Part shown: positions 37,714 to 46,877 of the stretch, piece after piece
How positions within the stretch are numbered: position 1 is the first letter of the stretch
Layout: every line of letters begins with the position of its first letter
From: Ferruginibacter albus
GTDB lineage: Bacteria > Bacteroidota > Bacteroidia > Chitinophagales > Chitinophagaceae
Direction of reading: 5' to 3'
NCBI RefSeq assembly: GCF_020042285.1
Contig: NZ_CP083388.1
Coordinates: forward strand, 2,506,001 to 2,570,000
DNA length: 64,000 nucleotides
Program-made: the position numbers and the translations under genes
The notes under the pieces: model-generated
Seen by the model: only the letters and a program-made list of their open reading frames with translations
Told to the model about the DNA's origin: nothing
Databases searched by the model: none

Positions 37714-38676
37714 ATGAAAAATCGATTGGCAATATTGGTCGTTTTATTTGTTGCATTGCTTTCGCAATCAGTAGCAGCTGAAAATACAATCGATACAGTT
37801 TATACGGGGATTTATGTTACCAGCATTCATGACATAGATTTTAAACAACAGGAATATGCAATGGATCTGTGGTTGTGGCTACAGTATAAAAACAAAGATT
37901 TTGATTTTGAAAAAAACCTGGAGATACCACAAGCAAAAAGCTTTACCAAATCTTATTCTACAACTGACACCTCCGGCGGGCAGGTATTTCTTTTAATGAA
38001 GATACAGTGTGTGATGAAAGACTCATGGAAGATCAATAACTTTCCTTTTGATCAGCAAAACCTTCGTTTTTTTATCGAAAATGCAGAGTTTGACTCAAGG
38101 CAACTTGTATTTGCTGCCGATACTGCCGGACAGCATTTTGATCCTAAGTTTACACTAAAAGACTGGGATATTGACAGCTTTAAAATAAACATTGGCACAA
38201 AAGCTTATGAAACTGATTTTGGTGATGCTACCTTATCAACTCCTCATTCGGAATATAGTAGCTTTAAAGTCAAGATCGAATTAAAACGTGATGCGATGGG
38301 ATTATTCTGGAAAATATTTCTAGGCATGTACGTAGCATTCCTCATCTCTTACATCTGCTTTTATATTCATGCTGATCATATCGACTCCCGTTTTGGACTA
38401 AGCGTAGGTGCCTTATTTGCAGTTATTGGTAATAAATATATTATTGATTCATCTCTACCAGATACTACTACATTTACACTGGTGGATACTTTACATGGCT
38501 TGACCTTGTTCTTTATTTTTGCTACAGTTACCTGCTCCGTATTTTCATTACAAATGGCAAAGAAGAATAAGATCAAAGAGGCAAATCGATTTGATAAGGT
38601 AATGGCAATCGTATTTCTAGTCACTTATATTGCGCTGAATGCTTACTTTATTTACAATGCGCATTTGTCAGCATAA
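37714..38676 (+). CDS. Prokaryotic pentameric ligand-gated ion channel homologue
   Basis: A 320-residue protein with a signal peptide (about 1-22). The extracytoplasmic beta domain (23-195) has V-x-S-I-H-D-I-D and EYAMDLWLWLQY, followed by CVMKDSW...NFPFDQQNL at about 98-116, the equivalent of the Cys-loop; one Cys remains and the second is Leu. Four helices follow at about 197-219, 226-246, 256-280 and 297-317. The second ends in SSLPDTTTFT, as in GLIC/ELIC relatives. It should form a gated channel in the inner membrane. The ligand and ion are unknown. Confidence 0.8.
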   Translation: MKNRLAILVVLFVALLSQSVAAENTIDTVYTGIYVTSIHDIDFKQQEYAMDLWLWLQYKNKDFDFEKNLEIPQAKSFTKSYSTTDTSGGQVFLLMKIQCVMKDSWKINNFPFDQQNLRFFIENAEFDSRQLVFAADTAGQHFDPKFTLKDWDIDSFKINIGTKAYETDFGDATLSTPHSEYSSFKVKIELKRDAMGLFWKIFLGMYVAFLISYICFYIHADHIDSRFGLSVGALFAVIGNKYIIDSSLPDTTTFTLVDTLHGLTLFFIFATVTCSVFSLQMAKKNKIKEANRFDKVMAIVFLVTYIALNAYFIYNAHLSA

Positions 38677-38679
38677 TAA

Positions 38680-39273
38680 TTATTGAGCATCGTCAATAAA
38701 GCCCCAATCTGTTTGTAAGCTTTTTAATCTTTCAGGAGACAATTGTAGCTCATTATAATGTCCTGCATTTTGCTTTTGTCGAAAAGCTTCATAAACAGTA
38801 ACAGCGCATGCCACAGAAATATTCAACGATTTTATTATACCAACCTGAGGAATGATAAAATTACCATCGCACATAGCTAATAATTCATCGCTTACTCCAC
38901 TATGTTCATTACCAAATATTAAGGCAACAGGTTCCGTCAAATTCAATTCATGTAAAGAAACAGCGTCACTGCTTAAATGCGTTGCATAAATTTTTTTATA
39001 GTTTTTACGCAATTGTACAAAGCATTCATTGGCATCCGTAAACTGGTGAATGGTTAACCATTTGGCTGCACTGGAAGAACTTTTTGCTCCCCATTTTTTA
39101 TGCGGTGGTATTTTATTGTTGAGTATATAAATATCCTGTATTCCTACTGCATCACAGGTACGCATAACCGCAGAAATATTATGCGGATCGAAAACATTTT
39201 CCAGCACAACGGTTAAACCGGGTTGGCGCTTGTTTAATACTGAGGTAAGGCGATCGTTACGTTCAGGAGTCAT
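38680..39273 (-). CDS. trmH: tRNA (guanosine-2'-O-)-methyltransferase, TrmH-like
   Basis: A 197-residue SPOUT methyltransferase. It starts close to TrmH of E. coli (TPERNDRLTSVLNKRQPGLTVVLENV), followed by PHNISAVMRTCDAVG, and later FGNEHSGVS and SLNISVACAVTVYEAFRQ, the knotted SAM-binding region. It should methylate G18 of tRNAs. Its ATG overlaps the hisIE stop (TAATG), so it is translated as the last gene of the his operon. Confidence 0.9.
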   Translation of the reverse strand: MTPERNDRLTSVLNKRQPGLTVVLENVFDPHNISAVMRTCDAVGIQDIYILNNKIPPHKKWGAKSSSSAAKWLTIHQFTDANECFVQLRKNYKKIYATHLSSDAVSLHELNLTEPVALIFGNEHSGVSDELLAMCDGNFIIPQVGIIKSLNISVACAVTVYEAFRQKQNAGHYNELQLSPERLKSLQTDWGFIDDAQ

Positions 39274-39866
39274 TATTTATGGCGTTCTTTTAATATAGCA
39301 ATAATATCTTCCAGCTTAAATCCTTTTGCCTGCAACAATATTAAATAATGAAACAATAAGTCTGCTGCCTCATTCTTAAATAATTCATCGTTATTATCCT
39401 TTGCTTCAATTACTAACTCTACTGCTTCTTCTCCTACTTTTTGCGCCAACTTATTAATTCCTTTTGCAAATAATGATGCAGTGTATGATTTTTCTGTCGG
39501 ATTATTTTTTCTATCGCTGATAATATTTTCTAATTGAGATAAGAAATCATTGGAAACATTTTTTTCATCCCAGCAGGTATCAGCGCCGGTATGACAAACA
39601 GGTCCAACAGGTTCAGCTTTTATTAATAAGGTATCATTATCACAATCCACTTTAATGTCTTTCAACAATAAAAAATTCCCACTCTCTTCACCTTTTGTCC
39701 ACAAACGGTTTTTACTGCGACTAAAGAAAGTTACCTTGTTCAATTCTTTGGTCTTTGTCAAAGCTTCTTCATTCATGAAGCCCAGCATTAATACTTTATT
39801 AGTAACGGCATCCTGCACAATTGCAGGAACCAAACCATCGGTATATTTTGCAAAATCTATTTTCAT
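39273..39866 (-). CDS. hisI: Bifunctional phosphoribosyl-AMP cyclohydrolase / phosphoribosyl-ATP pyrophosphatase
   Basis: A 197-residue HisIE fusion that catalyses steps 2 and 3 of histidine synthesis. The cyclohydrolase is N-terminal (VTFFSRSKNRLWTKGEESGN, then DCDNDTLL and CHTGADTCW for the metal site) and the pyrophosphatase C-terminal (EKSYTASLFAKGINKLAQKVGEEAVE). Length and order are as in other HisIE proteins. It is preceded by a small membrane ORF with a 33-base gap and is coupled to trmH. Confidence 0.96.
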   Translation of the reverse strand: MKIDFAKYTDGLVPAIVQDAVTNKVLMLGFMNEEALTKTKELNKVTFFSRSKNRLWTKGEESGNFLLLKDIKVDCDNDTLLIKAEPVGPVCHTGADTCWDEKNVSNDFLSQLENIISDRKNNPTEKSYTASLFAKGINKLAQKVGEEAVELVIEAKDNNDELFKNEAADLLFHYLILLQAKGFKLEDIIAILKERHK

Positions 39867-39899
39867 TATTATAATTATTTTGTAACGATCATTTGTACT

Positions 39900-40091
39900 C
39901 TATTCATCCTTAGTTGTGTCACTCATTTCATCTATTTGATCATTATTCGTCTTATTTTTTAATAGTTGAATCAACTCTTCCTGTTTATTTAGCATTTGCT
40001 CATGCCGGTTTTCTCTACGAGCTCTGCTTTTATCATTAACAGATTTAAAAATATAAATAGCAATTGCAAGCCCCAATAAAATTAAAATCAT
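39900..40091 (-). CDS. Small membrane protein in the his operon
   Basis: A 63-residue protein: one membrane helix at about 2-15 and a long charged, coiled tail ([21 protein letters not shown]). It is not a known histidine enzyme. Its ATG overlaps the hisF stop codon (ATGA), which strongly suggests that it is translated as part of the operon. Its 3' end carries a GTTGTGTCACTCAT stretch resembling the dispersed repeats, so part of its coding sequence may have been recruited from a repeat. Function unknown. Confidence 0.65.
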   Translation of the reverse strand: MILILLGLAIAIYIFKSVNDKSRARRENRHEQMLNKQEELIQLLKNKTNNDQIDEMSDTTKDE

Positions 40092-40846
40092 ACCCGAACA
40101 TTTACATCATTTACCGATAAATATTCTTTCAATTCAGGAATACCAATTTCTTTATAATGAAAGATGCTTGCTGCTAAAGCCGCATCAGCATTGGCATTTT
40201 CAAACACTTCTTTAAAATGCTCCATTTTCCCGGCTCCTCCGCTTGCTATTACCGGAACAGAAAGCATATTCGATAAGATACCTGTTATATCCAATGCAAA
40301 GCCACCTTTTGTTCCATCATTATTCATTGATGTAAGCAATATTTCTCCTGCGCCTAATTCAACTGCTTGCTTTGCCCAGTCAATAGCTTTGGTTTCTGTT
40401 TTTGTTCTTCCACCATTTAAGTAAACATACCATTCGCCGTCCTCTTCTTTTTTTGTATCAATTGCCAAAACCACACATTGACTACCAAATGCTTTGCTCA
40501 GATCGTTTATTAACTGTGGATTTTTATAGGCTGATGTATTTACTGAAACCTTGTCTGCTCCATTTTTCAATAACACTGAAACGTCTTCTACTGTTGATAT
40601 TCCACCACCCACTGTAAACGGAATATTTATGGCAGCAGCTACCCGTTTAACTAATTCAACTAACGTTTTACGTTTTTCAACAGTAGCAGTAATATCTAAA
40701 AACACTAATTCATCTGCACCTTGCTGCGAGTATAGCATTGCCAGTTCAACAGGATCTCCTGCATCACGAATATCAACAAAGTTTACACCCTTAACGGTTC
40801 TTCCTTCTTTAATATCCAAACATGGTATGATTCTCTTTGTTAACAC
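40088..40846 (-). CDS. hisF: Imidazole glycerol phosphate synthase, cyclase subunit
   Basis: A 252-residue TIM barrel that makes IGP and AICAR from PRFAR with ammonia from HisH. The catalytic Asp in [17 protein letters not shown] and the second Asp in [14 protein letters not shown], plus [14 protein letters not shown], are all present. It lies downstream of hisA, after an 82-base gap holding an AT-rich inverted repeat, and is coupled to the small ORF. Confidence 0.97.
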   Translation of the reverse strand: MLTKRIIPCLDIKEGRTVKGVNFVDIRDAGDPVELAMLYSQQGADELVFLDITATVEKRKTLVELVKRVAAAINIPFTVGGGISTVEDVSVLLKNGADKVSVNTSAYKNPQLINDLSKAFGSQCVVLAIDTKKEEDGEWYVYLNGGRTKTETKAIDWAKQAVELGAGEILLTSMNNDGTKGGFALDITGILSNMLSVPVIASGGAGKMEHFKEVFENANADAALAASIFHYKEIGIPELKEYLSVNDVNVRV

Positions 40847-40928
40847 CTTTGTTTAATTAATAATTAAGAATTTTTTCAAGCCGTTGAGCTGTTACAATTA
40901 TGGACAAACTTTCCACCTTAAACAATTA

Positions 40929-41645
40929 TCAATTTTTAATTGTTAATTGTTCCAACGTAATTCTCCCTTCATAAATAGCTTTCCCGATAATCGCTCCGCT
41001 ACAACCAATTTCTTTTAATTGAATAACGTCTTCCATTTTACTAACTCCACCACTTGCGATCAAACTCACTTCAGGATGTTGTTCCATTATTTTTTCATAA
41101 AGCTCAATCGATGGACCTTGCAATACGCCATCTTTAGAAATATCCGTACAAAAAATATTGTTTACTCCTAACGCGATCATCTTCCCGATAAAACTGAAAA
41201 TATCAATCCCTCCATCTTCCAACCAACCGCTGATCTTTATTTTTTCATCCAATACATCGGCACCAATTAAAAATTTATCCGCACCAAACTCCAGCAACCA
41301 CTCTTCCAATACTTGTGGTTGCTTTACTGCTAAGCTACCAATTGTAACGATCGCCGCTCCTGCATTAATAATATTTCCTACATCAGTAATGGTCTTTACA
41401 CCTCCGCCAAAATCGATGATCAATTTTGTTTGTTTAACAATTGCTTCCAGCACGTTTAGGTTTACGATCTTTCCGGCTTTTGCTCCATCTAAGTCCACTA
41501 CATGCAGTCGCTTTATTCCTGCATCTTCAAATTGTTTTGCTACTTCAACAGGATTATCATTATACACTTTCTGTTGTGCGTAATCGCCTTTTGTAAGACG
41601 AACACATTTACCATTGATTATATCTATTGCCGGAATGATTTCCAT
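40929..41645 (-). CDS. hisA: ProFAR isomerase
   Basis: A 238-residue TIM barrel catalysing isomerisation of ProFAR to PRFAR. The catalytic Asp near the start (PAIDIINGKCVRLTKGDY) and the second in FCTDISKDGVLQGPS are both present. Homologous to HisF, with the usual length. It follows hisH after a hairpin-bearing gap of 57 bases. Confidence 0.97.
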   Translation of the reverse strand: MEIIPAIDIINGKCVRLTKGDYAQQKVYNDNPVEVAKQFEDAGIKRLHVVDLDGAKAGKIVNLNVLEAIVKQTKLIIDFGGGVKTITDVGNIINAGAAIVTIGSLAVKQPQVLEEWLLEFGADKFLIGADVLDEKIKISGWLEDGGIDIFSFIGKMIALGVNNIFCTDISKDGVLQGPSIELYEKIMEQHPEVSLIASGGVSKMEDVIQLKEIGCSGAIIGKAIYEGRITLEQLTIKN

Positions 41646-41658
41646 TATTTATTTTTTT

Positions 41659-41703
41659 GCCGGGAAGGCGGGAAGATGAAAAACGACTTACCGTCTTTCC
41701 GGC
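41659..41703. repeat. REP-like hairpin between hisH and hisA
   Basis: GCCGGGAAGGCGG (41659-41671) pairs with CCGTCTTTCCGGC (41691-41703) with two wobble pairs. The hairpin touches the hisH stop. On the transcript strand it is followed by A rather than T, so it is not a terminator. It may protect the mRNA or be a mobile repeat. Confidence 0.5.
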
Positions 41704-42290
41704 TATTTAATATTTATAAAATTCTTTAAAATTGTTTCGCCAATCGTTCCTGATTTTTCAGGATGGAATTGTACCGCATAGAAATTATCTTTCTGCAATG
41801 CAGAACTGTAGGGCAAAACATAATTAGTTGTCGCTACAGTTTCCTTACACAGTGCTGCATAATAGCTATGAACAAAATAAACATACGCATCATTGGGCAA
41901 GTTTGCAAACAATGGCGATTTGTAATCATAGATATTATTCCATCCGATCTGTGGCACTTTAACGTCCTTTGAAGGAAACAATTTTACGACAGTGTCAAAT
42001 ATTCCTAAACATCTCGTATCTCCTTCTTCGGAATGATTGCATAATAATTGTAATCCGAGGCAAATACCCAACACCGGCTGCTTTAACGAAACAATGAGTC
42101 TATCTAACTCACGCTCTTTTAAATATTGCATAGCCGCATTCGCATGTCCAACACCGGGAAAGATAACTTTATCTGCTTTTATTATTTCATCAGCATTGTC
42201 TGTCACAATTGCGTTTACACCTAACCGTTGCAAAGCGTATAACACGCTTTGCACATTGCCTGCATTGTATTTTATAATTGCGATACTCAC
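41703..42290 (-). CDS. hisH: Imidazole glycerol phosphate synthase, glutaminase subunit
   Basis: A 195-residue class I glutamine amidotransferase that feeds ammonia to HisF. The nucleophile Cys77 lies in GICLGLQLL, the oxyanion loop around PGVGHA, and the His/Glu of the triad in VQFHPEKSG near 175. It overlaps hisB by four bases (ATGA). Confidence 0.97.
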   Translation of the reverse strand: MSIAIIKYNAGNVQSVLYALQRLGVNAIVTDNADEIIKADKVIFPGVGHANAAMQYLKERELDRLIVSLKQPVLGICLGLQLLCNHSEEGDTRCLGIFDTVVKLFPSKDVKVPQIGWNNIYDYKSPLFANLPNDAYVYFVHSYYAALCKETVATTNYVLPYSSALQKDNFYAVQFHPEKSGTIGETILKNFINIK

Positions 42291-43432
42291 AGCACTCCTT
42301 TTGTTGAGGGTAATGAATTATTATTAATATCTCTTTTAACTGCCATTTTAATTGCCTTTGCAAACGCTTTGAAAATAGCTTCTATTTTATGATGCTCATT
42401 ATCACCTTCGGCTTTGATATTGAGATTTGCTTTTGCTGCATCACTGAATGATTTAAAGAAATGGAAGAACATCTCTGTCGGCATTTCTCCAATCTTTTCT
42501 CTTTTAAATTCAGCTTCCCAAACGATCCAGTTTCTTCCACCGAAATCAATAGCAACTTGTGCCAAGCAATCATCCATTGGCAATAAAAAGCCATATCGTT
42601 CTATGCCTTTCTTATTACCTAATGCTTTTAAAAATGCTTCGCCTAAAGCAATCCCTATGTCTTCTATCGTGTGGTGTTCATCAATATGCAGATCTCCTTT
42701 ACATTCAACATTCAAATCAATACTTCCATGACGGGCAATTTGATCCAGCATGTGATCAAAAAATGCTAACCCCGTTTTTATATCAGCTTTTCCTGTTCCA
42801 TCTAAATTTAGCTCAATATCGATCTTTGTTTCATTGGTATTTCTTGTATGCTTTACTATTCGCGGGGGTAATTTTAAAAATTCATAGATATCCTTCCAGT
42901 TGGGTGTTTCCAACGCTACAGTATCTTTTCGAAGTGTTTCTATAGCATCTTTAATTTCTTTTGCTCCCAATGAAACATCATTACTTAACCAAATGGCTTT
43001 ACAACCTAAATTCTTTGCCAATTGAACATCGGTTATTCTATCGCCAATAACAAAAGAATTCGCAAGATCGTATTCAGGATTGTTGATGAATTTAGTTAAC
43101 ATTGCTGTACCCGGCTTACGCGTAGGTGCATTATCTTTTGCAAAAGTTCTATCAATAAATACATCATCAAACTGTATCCCTTCGTTTGATAAGCTATTGA
43201 GAATAAAATTTTGAACCGGCAAAAAGGTTTCTTCCGGAAAAGATGCAGTTCCTAATCCATCCTGGTTGCTTACCATCACCAGCTTAAAATCCAGTTCTAC
43301 AGCTATTCTTGATAAATAACTGAATACACCCGGATAAAAAACAAGTTTATCAAATGAATCTATTTGATAAGTTGGCGGTGCTTCTTTTATTAAAACACCA
43401 TCTCTGTCTATAAACAATATCTTCTTACTCAT
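42287..43432 (-). CDS. hisB: Bifunctional histidinol-phosphatase / imidazoleglycerol-phosphate dehydratase
   Basis: A 381-residue fusion catalysing steps 7 and 9. The N-terminal HAD phosphatase has FIDRDGVLI (Asp8, Asp10) and [17 protein letters not shown]. The C-terminal dehydratase has the twin histidine motifs [12 protein letters not shown] and [14 protein letters not shown] and the conserved GFLLPMDD. The zinc site between them looks intact. It overlaps hisC by 8 bases. Confidence 0.97.
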   Translation of the reverse strand: MSKKILFIDRDGVLIKEAPPTYQIDSFDKLVFYPGVFSYLSRIAVELDFKLVMVSNQDGLGTASFPEETFLPVQNFILNSLSNEGIQFDDVFIDRTFAKDNAPTRKPGTAMLTKFINNPEYDLANSFVIGDRITDVQLAKNLGCKAIWLSNDVSLGAKEIKDAIETLRKDTVALETPNWKDIYEFLKLPPRIVKHTRNTNETKIDIELNLDGTGKADIKTGLAFFDHMLDQIARHGSIDLNVECKGDLHIDEHHTIEDIGIALGEAFLKALGNKKGIERYGFLLPMDDCLAQVAIDFGGRNWIVWEAEFKREKIGEMPTEMFFHFFKSFSDAAKANLNIKAEGDNEHHKIEAIFKAFAKAIKMAVKRDINNNSLPSTKGVL

Positions 43433-44474
43433 ATTTATTCAATAAGTTTAGTAATTGTTTGTTTTCTTCCGGCGTGCCGATGGTGATGCGCAAACAATTT
43501 TCACACATTATTTCTTTACTTCTGTTACGAACGATAACACCATTGCCTGCCAGGTAATCATATAACTTATCGGCATCATCTACTTTCATTAAAAAGAAAT
43601 TAGCATCGCTTGGATAAATAGTTTGTACAAAAGAGAAGTTTAATAATTCTTTTGCAAGATCTTCTCTCTCTGCTACAACTTCTTTGATCCAATCGTTCAC
43701 CACTCCAGTATTTACTAAAGCATCCAATGCCAGCATCTGCGAAGCTTTGTTCACATTATACGGCGGCTTTACTTTATTAAACACATCTATTATATCCAAC
43801 GATGCGTAAGCAAGTCCCAATCGTAAAGCCGCTAATCCCCAGGCTTTCGATAAAGTTTGCATTACAATTAAATTAGAGTATTCTGTCAGCTCCTGTATAA
43901 AAGATTTTTGCGACGAATAGTTAATGTATGCTTCATCAATGATAATGATACCCGGAAAATTATTTAACAGTAGTTCTACATCACTTCTATTCATATTATT
44001 TCCTGTGGGATTATTAGGAGAACACACAAAAAGAAGTTTTGTATTTTCATCTACTGCATTTAAAATACCTTCTACATCTAACTGAAAATTGGGCAATAGA
44101 TTTACTTTTTTAATGGCTACATCATTAATATTAGCGCTTACTTCATACATTCCATATGTAGGCGGACAAACGATCACATTATCCTTTGCAGGGTTGCAAA
44201 AAATACGATATGCAAGGTCAATTACTTCATCACTCCCGTTACCAATAAAAATATTTTCAGCAGGAACACCCTTTATCTTAGCCAACTGAAATTTCAACTG
44301 CCATTGCAATGGATCAGGATAACGATTAAATGCATCTACTAGCGGTGAGCCGTAAGCATTTTCATTCGCATCCAAAAAAACAGAAGCCTCACCGGTAAAC
44401 TCGTGTCTTGCCGATGAATAAGGCTTCAGCTTTTTTATATTATCTCTTATTAAATTTTCCAATTCAAATTTCAT
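43425..44474 (-). CDS. hisC: Histidinol-phosphate aminotransferase
   Basis: A 349-residue PLP enzyme of fold type I. The start of the core is [12 protein letters not shown], the PLP lysine lies in [12 protein letters not shown] near 210, and the C-terminal segment [13 protein letters not shown] binds the phosphate. It overlaps hisB and follows hisD by a single base. Confidence 0.97.
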   Translation of the reverse strand: MKFELENLIRDNIKKLKPYSSARHEFTGEASVFLDANENAYGSPLVDAFNRYPDPLQWQLKFQLAKIKGVPAENIFIGNGSDEVIDLAYRIFCNPAKDNVIVCPPTYGMYEVSANINDVAIKKVNLLPNFQLDVEGILNAVDENTKLLFVCSPNNPTGNNMNRSDVELLLNNFPGIIIIDEAYINYSSQKSFIQELTEYSNLIVMQTLSKAWGLAALRLGLAYASLDIIDVFNKVKPPYNVNKASQMLALDALVNTGVVNDWIKEVVAEREDLAKELLNFSFVQTIYPSDANFFLMKVDDADKLYDYLAGNGVIVRNRSKEIMCENCLRITIGTPEENKQLLNLLNKYE

Positions 44475-44475
44475 C

Positions 44476-45759
44476 TTACAAATTTTTTAACCTGATACTT
44501 ACTGCGTTCTTATGAGCATCTAATCCTTCTGCAGCAGCCATTGCTTCTACAGCGCTTCCGATATTTTTAATTCCTTCTTTATTTAATTGTTGAAAGGTTA
44601 TCTTCTTTACAAAACTATCTAACGATACGCCGCTGTATGCCTTTGCATAGCCATTAGTCGGCAATGTGTGATTGGTGCCAGATGCATAATCCCCCACACT
44701 CTCAGGAGAATAATGTCCCAAGAAAACACTTCCTGCATTTACCACGAGTTCTGATAATTTCTTAGCATTATCACTGGCAATTATTAAATGCTCTGCTGCA
44801 TATTCATTCAAAAGATCAAAAGCTGTATCCGCATTTTCCATCACAACAAAACGACTATTTGCCAACGATTTTTCTGCAATCTCTTTTCGGGATAATAACG
44901 ATAACTGTATTTTGATCTCTTTTTTTACTTTATCAATTATTGTTTGTGAATTAGCCACCAACAAAACCTGGCTATCTACACCATGTTCTGCCTGGCTTAA
45001 CAGATCGGCCGCCACAAAAGCTGCTTCAGAAGTTTCATCAGCATATACTGCTACTTCACTTGGGCCCGCCGGCATGTCGATCGCAATACCATCTTTATTT
45101 ATTAATTGCTTAGCGCAGGTTACATATTGATTACCCGGGCCAAAAATTTTGTATACCTGCGATACAGTTTTCGTTCCGTAAGCCATTGCCGCAATTGCCT
45201 GCACGCCACCGACCTTATAAATATTTTTTAATCCTATCAATTGCGCTACATATAATATTACAGGATTTACTTTGCCTTTTTTATCTGAAGGAGTACAAAC
45301 TACGATCTCGCTACAACCCGCTATAGTAGCAGGTATTCCTAGCATCAACAATGTAGAAAATAAAGGCGCTGTGCCTCCCGGAATATACAATCCAACTTTT
45401 TGAATAGCAACCGGTTTACGCCAACATAAAACATGCTTAGTAGTTTGAATTTGCCTTACTGCCTCCTTTTGACTTTCGTGAAAAACCGTAATATTCTTCT
45501 TGGCTAATTCGATTGCTTCTTTTAATTCGTCACTAACTAAACCAATTGCTTCATTAATTTCTGCTTCAGTTACTTTTAAATCACTCAATTCAACGCCATC
45601 AAATTTTGTTGTGTACTTTTTTATTGCAGCATCGCCATGCTGCTTCACATCTTCCAATATAGCAGCAACAGTTGCTTCCAACGATTTATTATCGATCGTT
45701 GGTCGCTTTAAAATTTCGTTCCATTGCGCTTGAGATGGATTTATAAAAACATTATTCAT
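44476..45759 (-). CDS. hisD: Histidinol dehydrogenase
   Basis: A 427-residue zinc enzyme that oxidises histidinol to histidine with two NAD+. Recognisable parts are the N-terminal KYTTKFDG, the central FGPGNQYVTCAKQLI and DMPAGPSEVAVYAD, the glutamine of LLSQAEHGVDSQ, and the late LPTNGYAKAYSGVSLDSF. The ATG overlaps the hisG stop (TAATG). Confidence 0.97.
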   Translation of the reverse strand: MNNVFINPSQAQWNEILKRPTIDNKSLEATVAAILEDVKQHGDAAIKKYTTKFDGVELSDLKVTEAEINEAIGLVSDELKEAIELAKKNITVFHESQKEAVRQIQTTKHVLCWRKPVAIQKVGLYIPGGTAPLFSTLLMLGIPATIAGCSEIVVCTPSDKKGKVNPVILYVAQLIGLKNIYKVGGVQAIAAMAYGTKTVSQVYKIFGPGNQYVTCAKQLINKDGIAIDMPAGPSEVAVYADETSEAAFVAADLLSQAEHGVDSQVLLVANSQTIIDKVKKEIKIQLSLLSRKEIAEKSLANSRFVVMENADTAFDLLNEYAAEHLIIASDNAKKLSELVVNAGSVFLGHYSPESVGDYASGTNHTLPTNGYAKAYSGVSLDSFVKKITFQQLNKEGIKNIGSAVEAMAAAEGLDAHKNAVSIRLKNL

Positions 45760-46610
45760 TAGACTATCATTTTTTCAATCGGCATTACAATAATACCTTC
45801 CGCATCAAATTGTTTTAGTTTTTCAATTACTTCCCAAAAATCATTTTCATTCACTACGCTTTGCACACTGCTCCAGCCTTCTTCTGCCAAAGGCACTACA
45901 GTCGGGCTTTTCATGCCGGGCAACAACGAAAAAATATTTTTCAATTGTTTGTTCGGCGCGTTCAACATAATGTACTTATTATTCTTTGCCGTTTTAACAG
46001 AGTTAATACGTAACAATAATTTTTCCAGTATTGCTTTCTTTTCTGCAGATAAATTTTTATTAGCAGTTAATACGGCTTCTGATTTTAAAATAACTTCTAC
46101 TTCTTTCAACCCATTGGTGAAAAGAGTGCTGCCGCTACTAACTAAATCACAAATGGCATCTGCCAAACCAATGCTTGGCGCTATTTCTACAGATCCACTG
46201 ATCTCATGCACTTCCGCATTTACTTTATTATCGGCTAAATATTTTTGCAACAACACGGAATAACTTGTAGCGATCTTCAATCCATCCAGGTCTTTTACAG
46301 AATTATACTCAATAGATTTTGGAACAGCAATACTTAAGCGACACTTTCCAAATCCTAAGCGATAAACCAAATCAATATCCTTCGCTTTTTCAAGTAAAAC
46401 ATTTTCACCAACAATTCCTATATCTGCCACATTATCATAAACGTATTGCGGAATATCATCATCACGCAAAAAATAAACTTCTATAGGAAAATTAAAGGCA
46501 ACCGCTTTTAATTGTTTGTTGCCATTGTTCAACTCAATTCCACATTCTTTTAAAAGCTTGATGGAATCTTCGTACAGTCTTCCTGATTTTTGAATTGCAA
46601 TTTTCAGCAT
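45759..46610 (-). CDS. hisG: ATP phosphoribosyltransferase, long form
   Basis: A 283-residue long-form HisG that starts histidine synthesis from ATP and PRPP. It has the N-terminal IAIQKSGRLYEDSIKLL, the PRPP loop region DLVSSGSTLFTNGLKE, and a C-terminal regulatory domain (220-283) that binds histidine for feedback inhibition. No HisZ is needed with this type. It is the first structural gene; its expression should depend on the attenuator upstream. Confidence 0.97.
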   Translation of the reverse strand: MLKIAIQKSGRLYEDSIKLLKECGIELNNGNKQLKAVAFNFPIEVYFLRDDDIPQYVYDNVADIGIVGENVLLEKAKDIDLVYRLGFGKCRLSIAVPKSIEYNSVKDLDGLKIATSYSVLLQKYLADNKVNAEVHEISGSVEIAPSIGLADAICDLVSSGSTLFTNGLKEVEVILKSEAVLTANKNLSAEKKAILEKLLLRINSVKTAKNNKYIMLNAPNKQLKNIFSLLPGMKSPTVVPLAEEGWSSVQSVVNENDFWEVIEKLKQFDAEGIIVMPIEKMIV

Positions 46611-46656
46611 TTTATAATTATTATGTTATCGACTTTTATAATCCTGTTAAACATTC

Positions 46657-46696
46657 TTGTGTCACTCACTTATGCTTTTTCAGCCTTTATTCAGCT
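46657..46696 (+). repeat. Dispersed TTGTGTCACTCACTT repeat, copy 2
   Basis: A 40-base relative of 34250-34288: both start TTGTGTCACTCACTT and both contain CTTTTT, CTTTATT and AGCT blocks in order. It lies between hisG and the attenuator terminator and abuts the A-tract of the latter. Confidence 0.5.
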
Positions 46697-46730
46697 AAAA
46701 AACAAAGGGCTCACCTTAGTAAGCCCTTTG
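46697..46730 (-). terminator. Attenuator terminator of the his operon
   Basis: On the transcript strand CAAAGGGCTTAC (from 46730) pairs with GTGAGCCCTTTG (to 46703), 12 pairs with one wobble, around the loop TAAG, and is followed by six T (46702-46697). The left arm also contains GCTTAC, which can pair with GTAAGC at the end of the leader peptide ORF, giving the alternative antiterminator fold. Confidence 0.85.
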
Positions 46731-46762
46731 CAAGTTATGTTCAGCACATACAAATCAAAATA

Positions 46763-46779
46763 GCTTACCCGTTGGCAAG
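46763..46779 (-). promoter_or_regulatory. Pause and antiterminator segments of the his attenuator
   Basis: CTTGCC (46779-46774) can pair with GGTAAG (46769-46764), giving a pause hairpin around AACG. GGTAAGC (46769-46763) can instead pair with GCTTAC (46724-46719) of the terminator arm. A ribosome stalled on the His codons would cover CTTGCC and free the second segment; a ribosome at the leader stop codon would cover both, so the terminator forms. Confidence 0.75.
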
Positions 46780-46815
46780 TGTATGATGATGGTGTGTATG
46801 TGTATTTTGTATCAT
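46765..46815 (-). CDS. hisL: His operon leader peptide
   Basis: A 16-residue ORF encoding MIQNTHTHHHHTLANG and stopping at TAA. Five of six consecutive codons in HTHHHH are His codons (46800-46783), which is far above chance for a short ORF placed exactly before a histidine operon. It sits about 35 bases before the attenuator terminator and 155 bases before hisG. In enteric bacteria the equivalent peptide senses charged tRNA-His through ribosome stalling. The peptide itself probably has no other role. It is transcribed from a promoter a few bases upstream, so the mRNA is nearly leaderless. Confidence 0.85.
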   Translation of the reverse strand: MIQNTHTHHHHTLANG

Positions 46816-46823
46816 TTGCGATG

Positions 46824-46855
46824 CAAAGAAAATACGAAGATTTTATTTTTCCAAA
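46824..46855 (-). promoter_or_regulatory. Promoter of the his operon
   Basis: On the minus strand TTTG (46855-46852 region) is followed after about 20 bases by TTTCTTTG (46831-46824), one mismatch from TAnnTTTG. The leader ATG begins eight bases further on. Confidence 0.5.
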
Positions 46856-46877
46856 TAAAATTTAATGCTCCTGTCCA

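Noticed and set aside
46595-46786. A 63-codon rightward frame over the his leader
   Set aside because: It crosses the attenuator, the repeat and the leader ORF, has no promoter, and its product is not protein-like.
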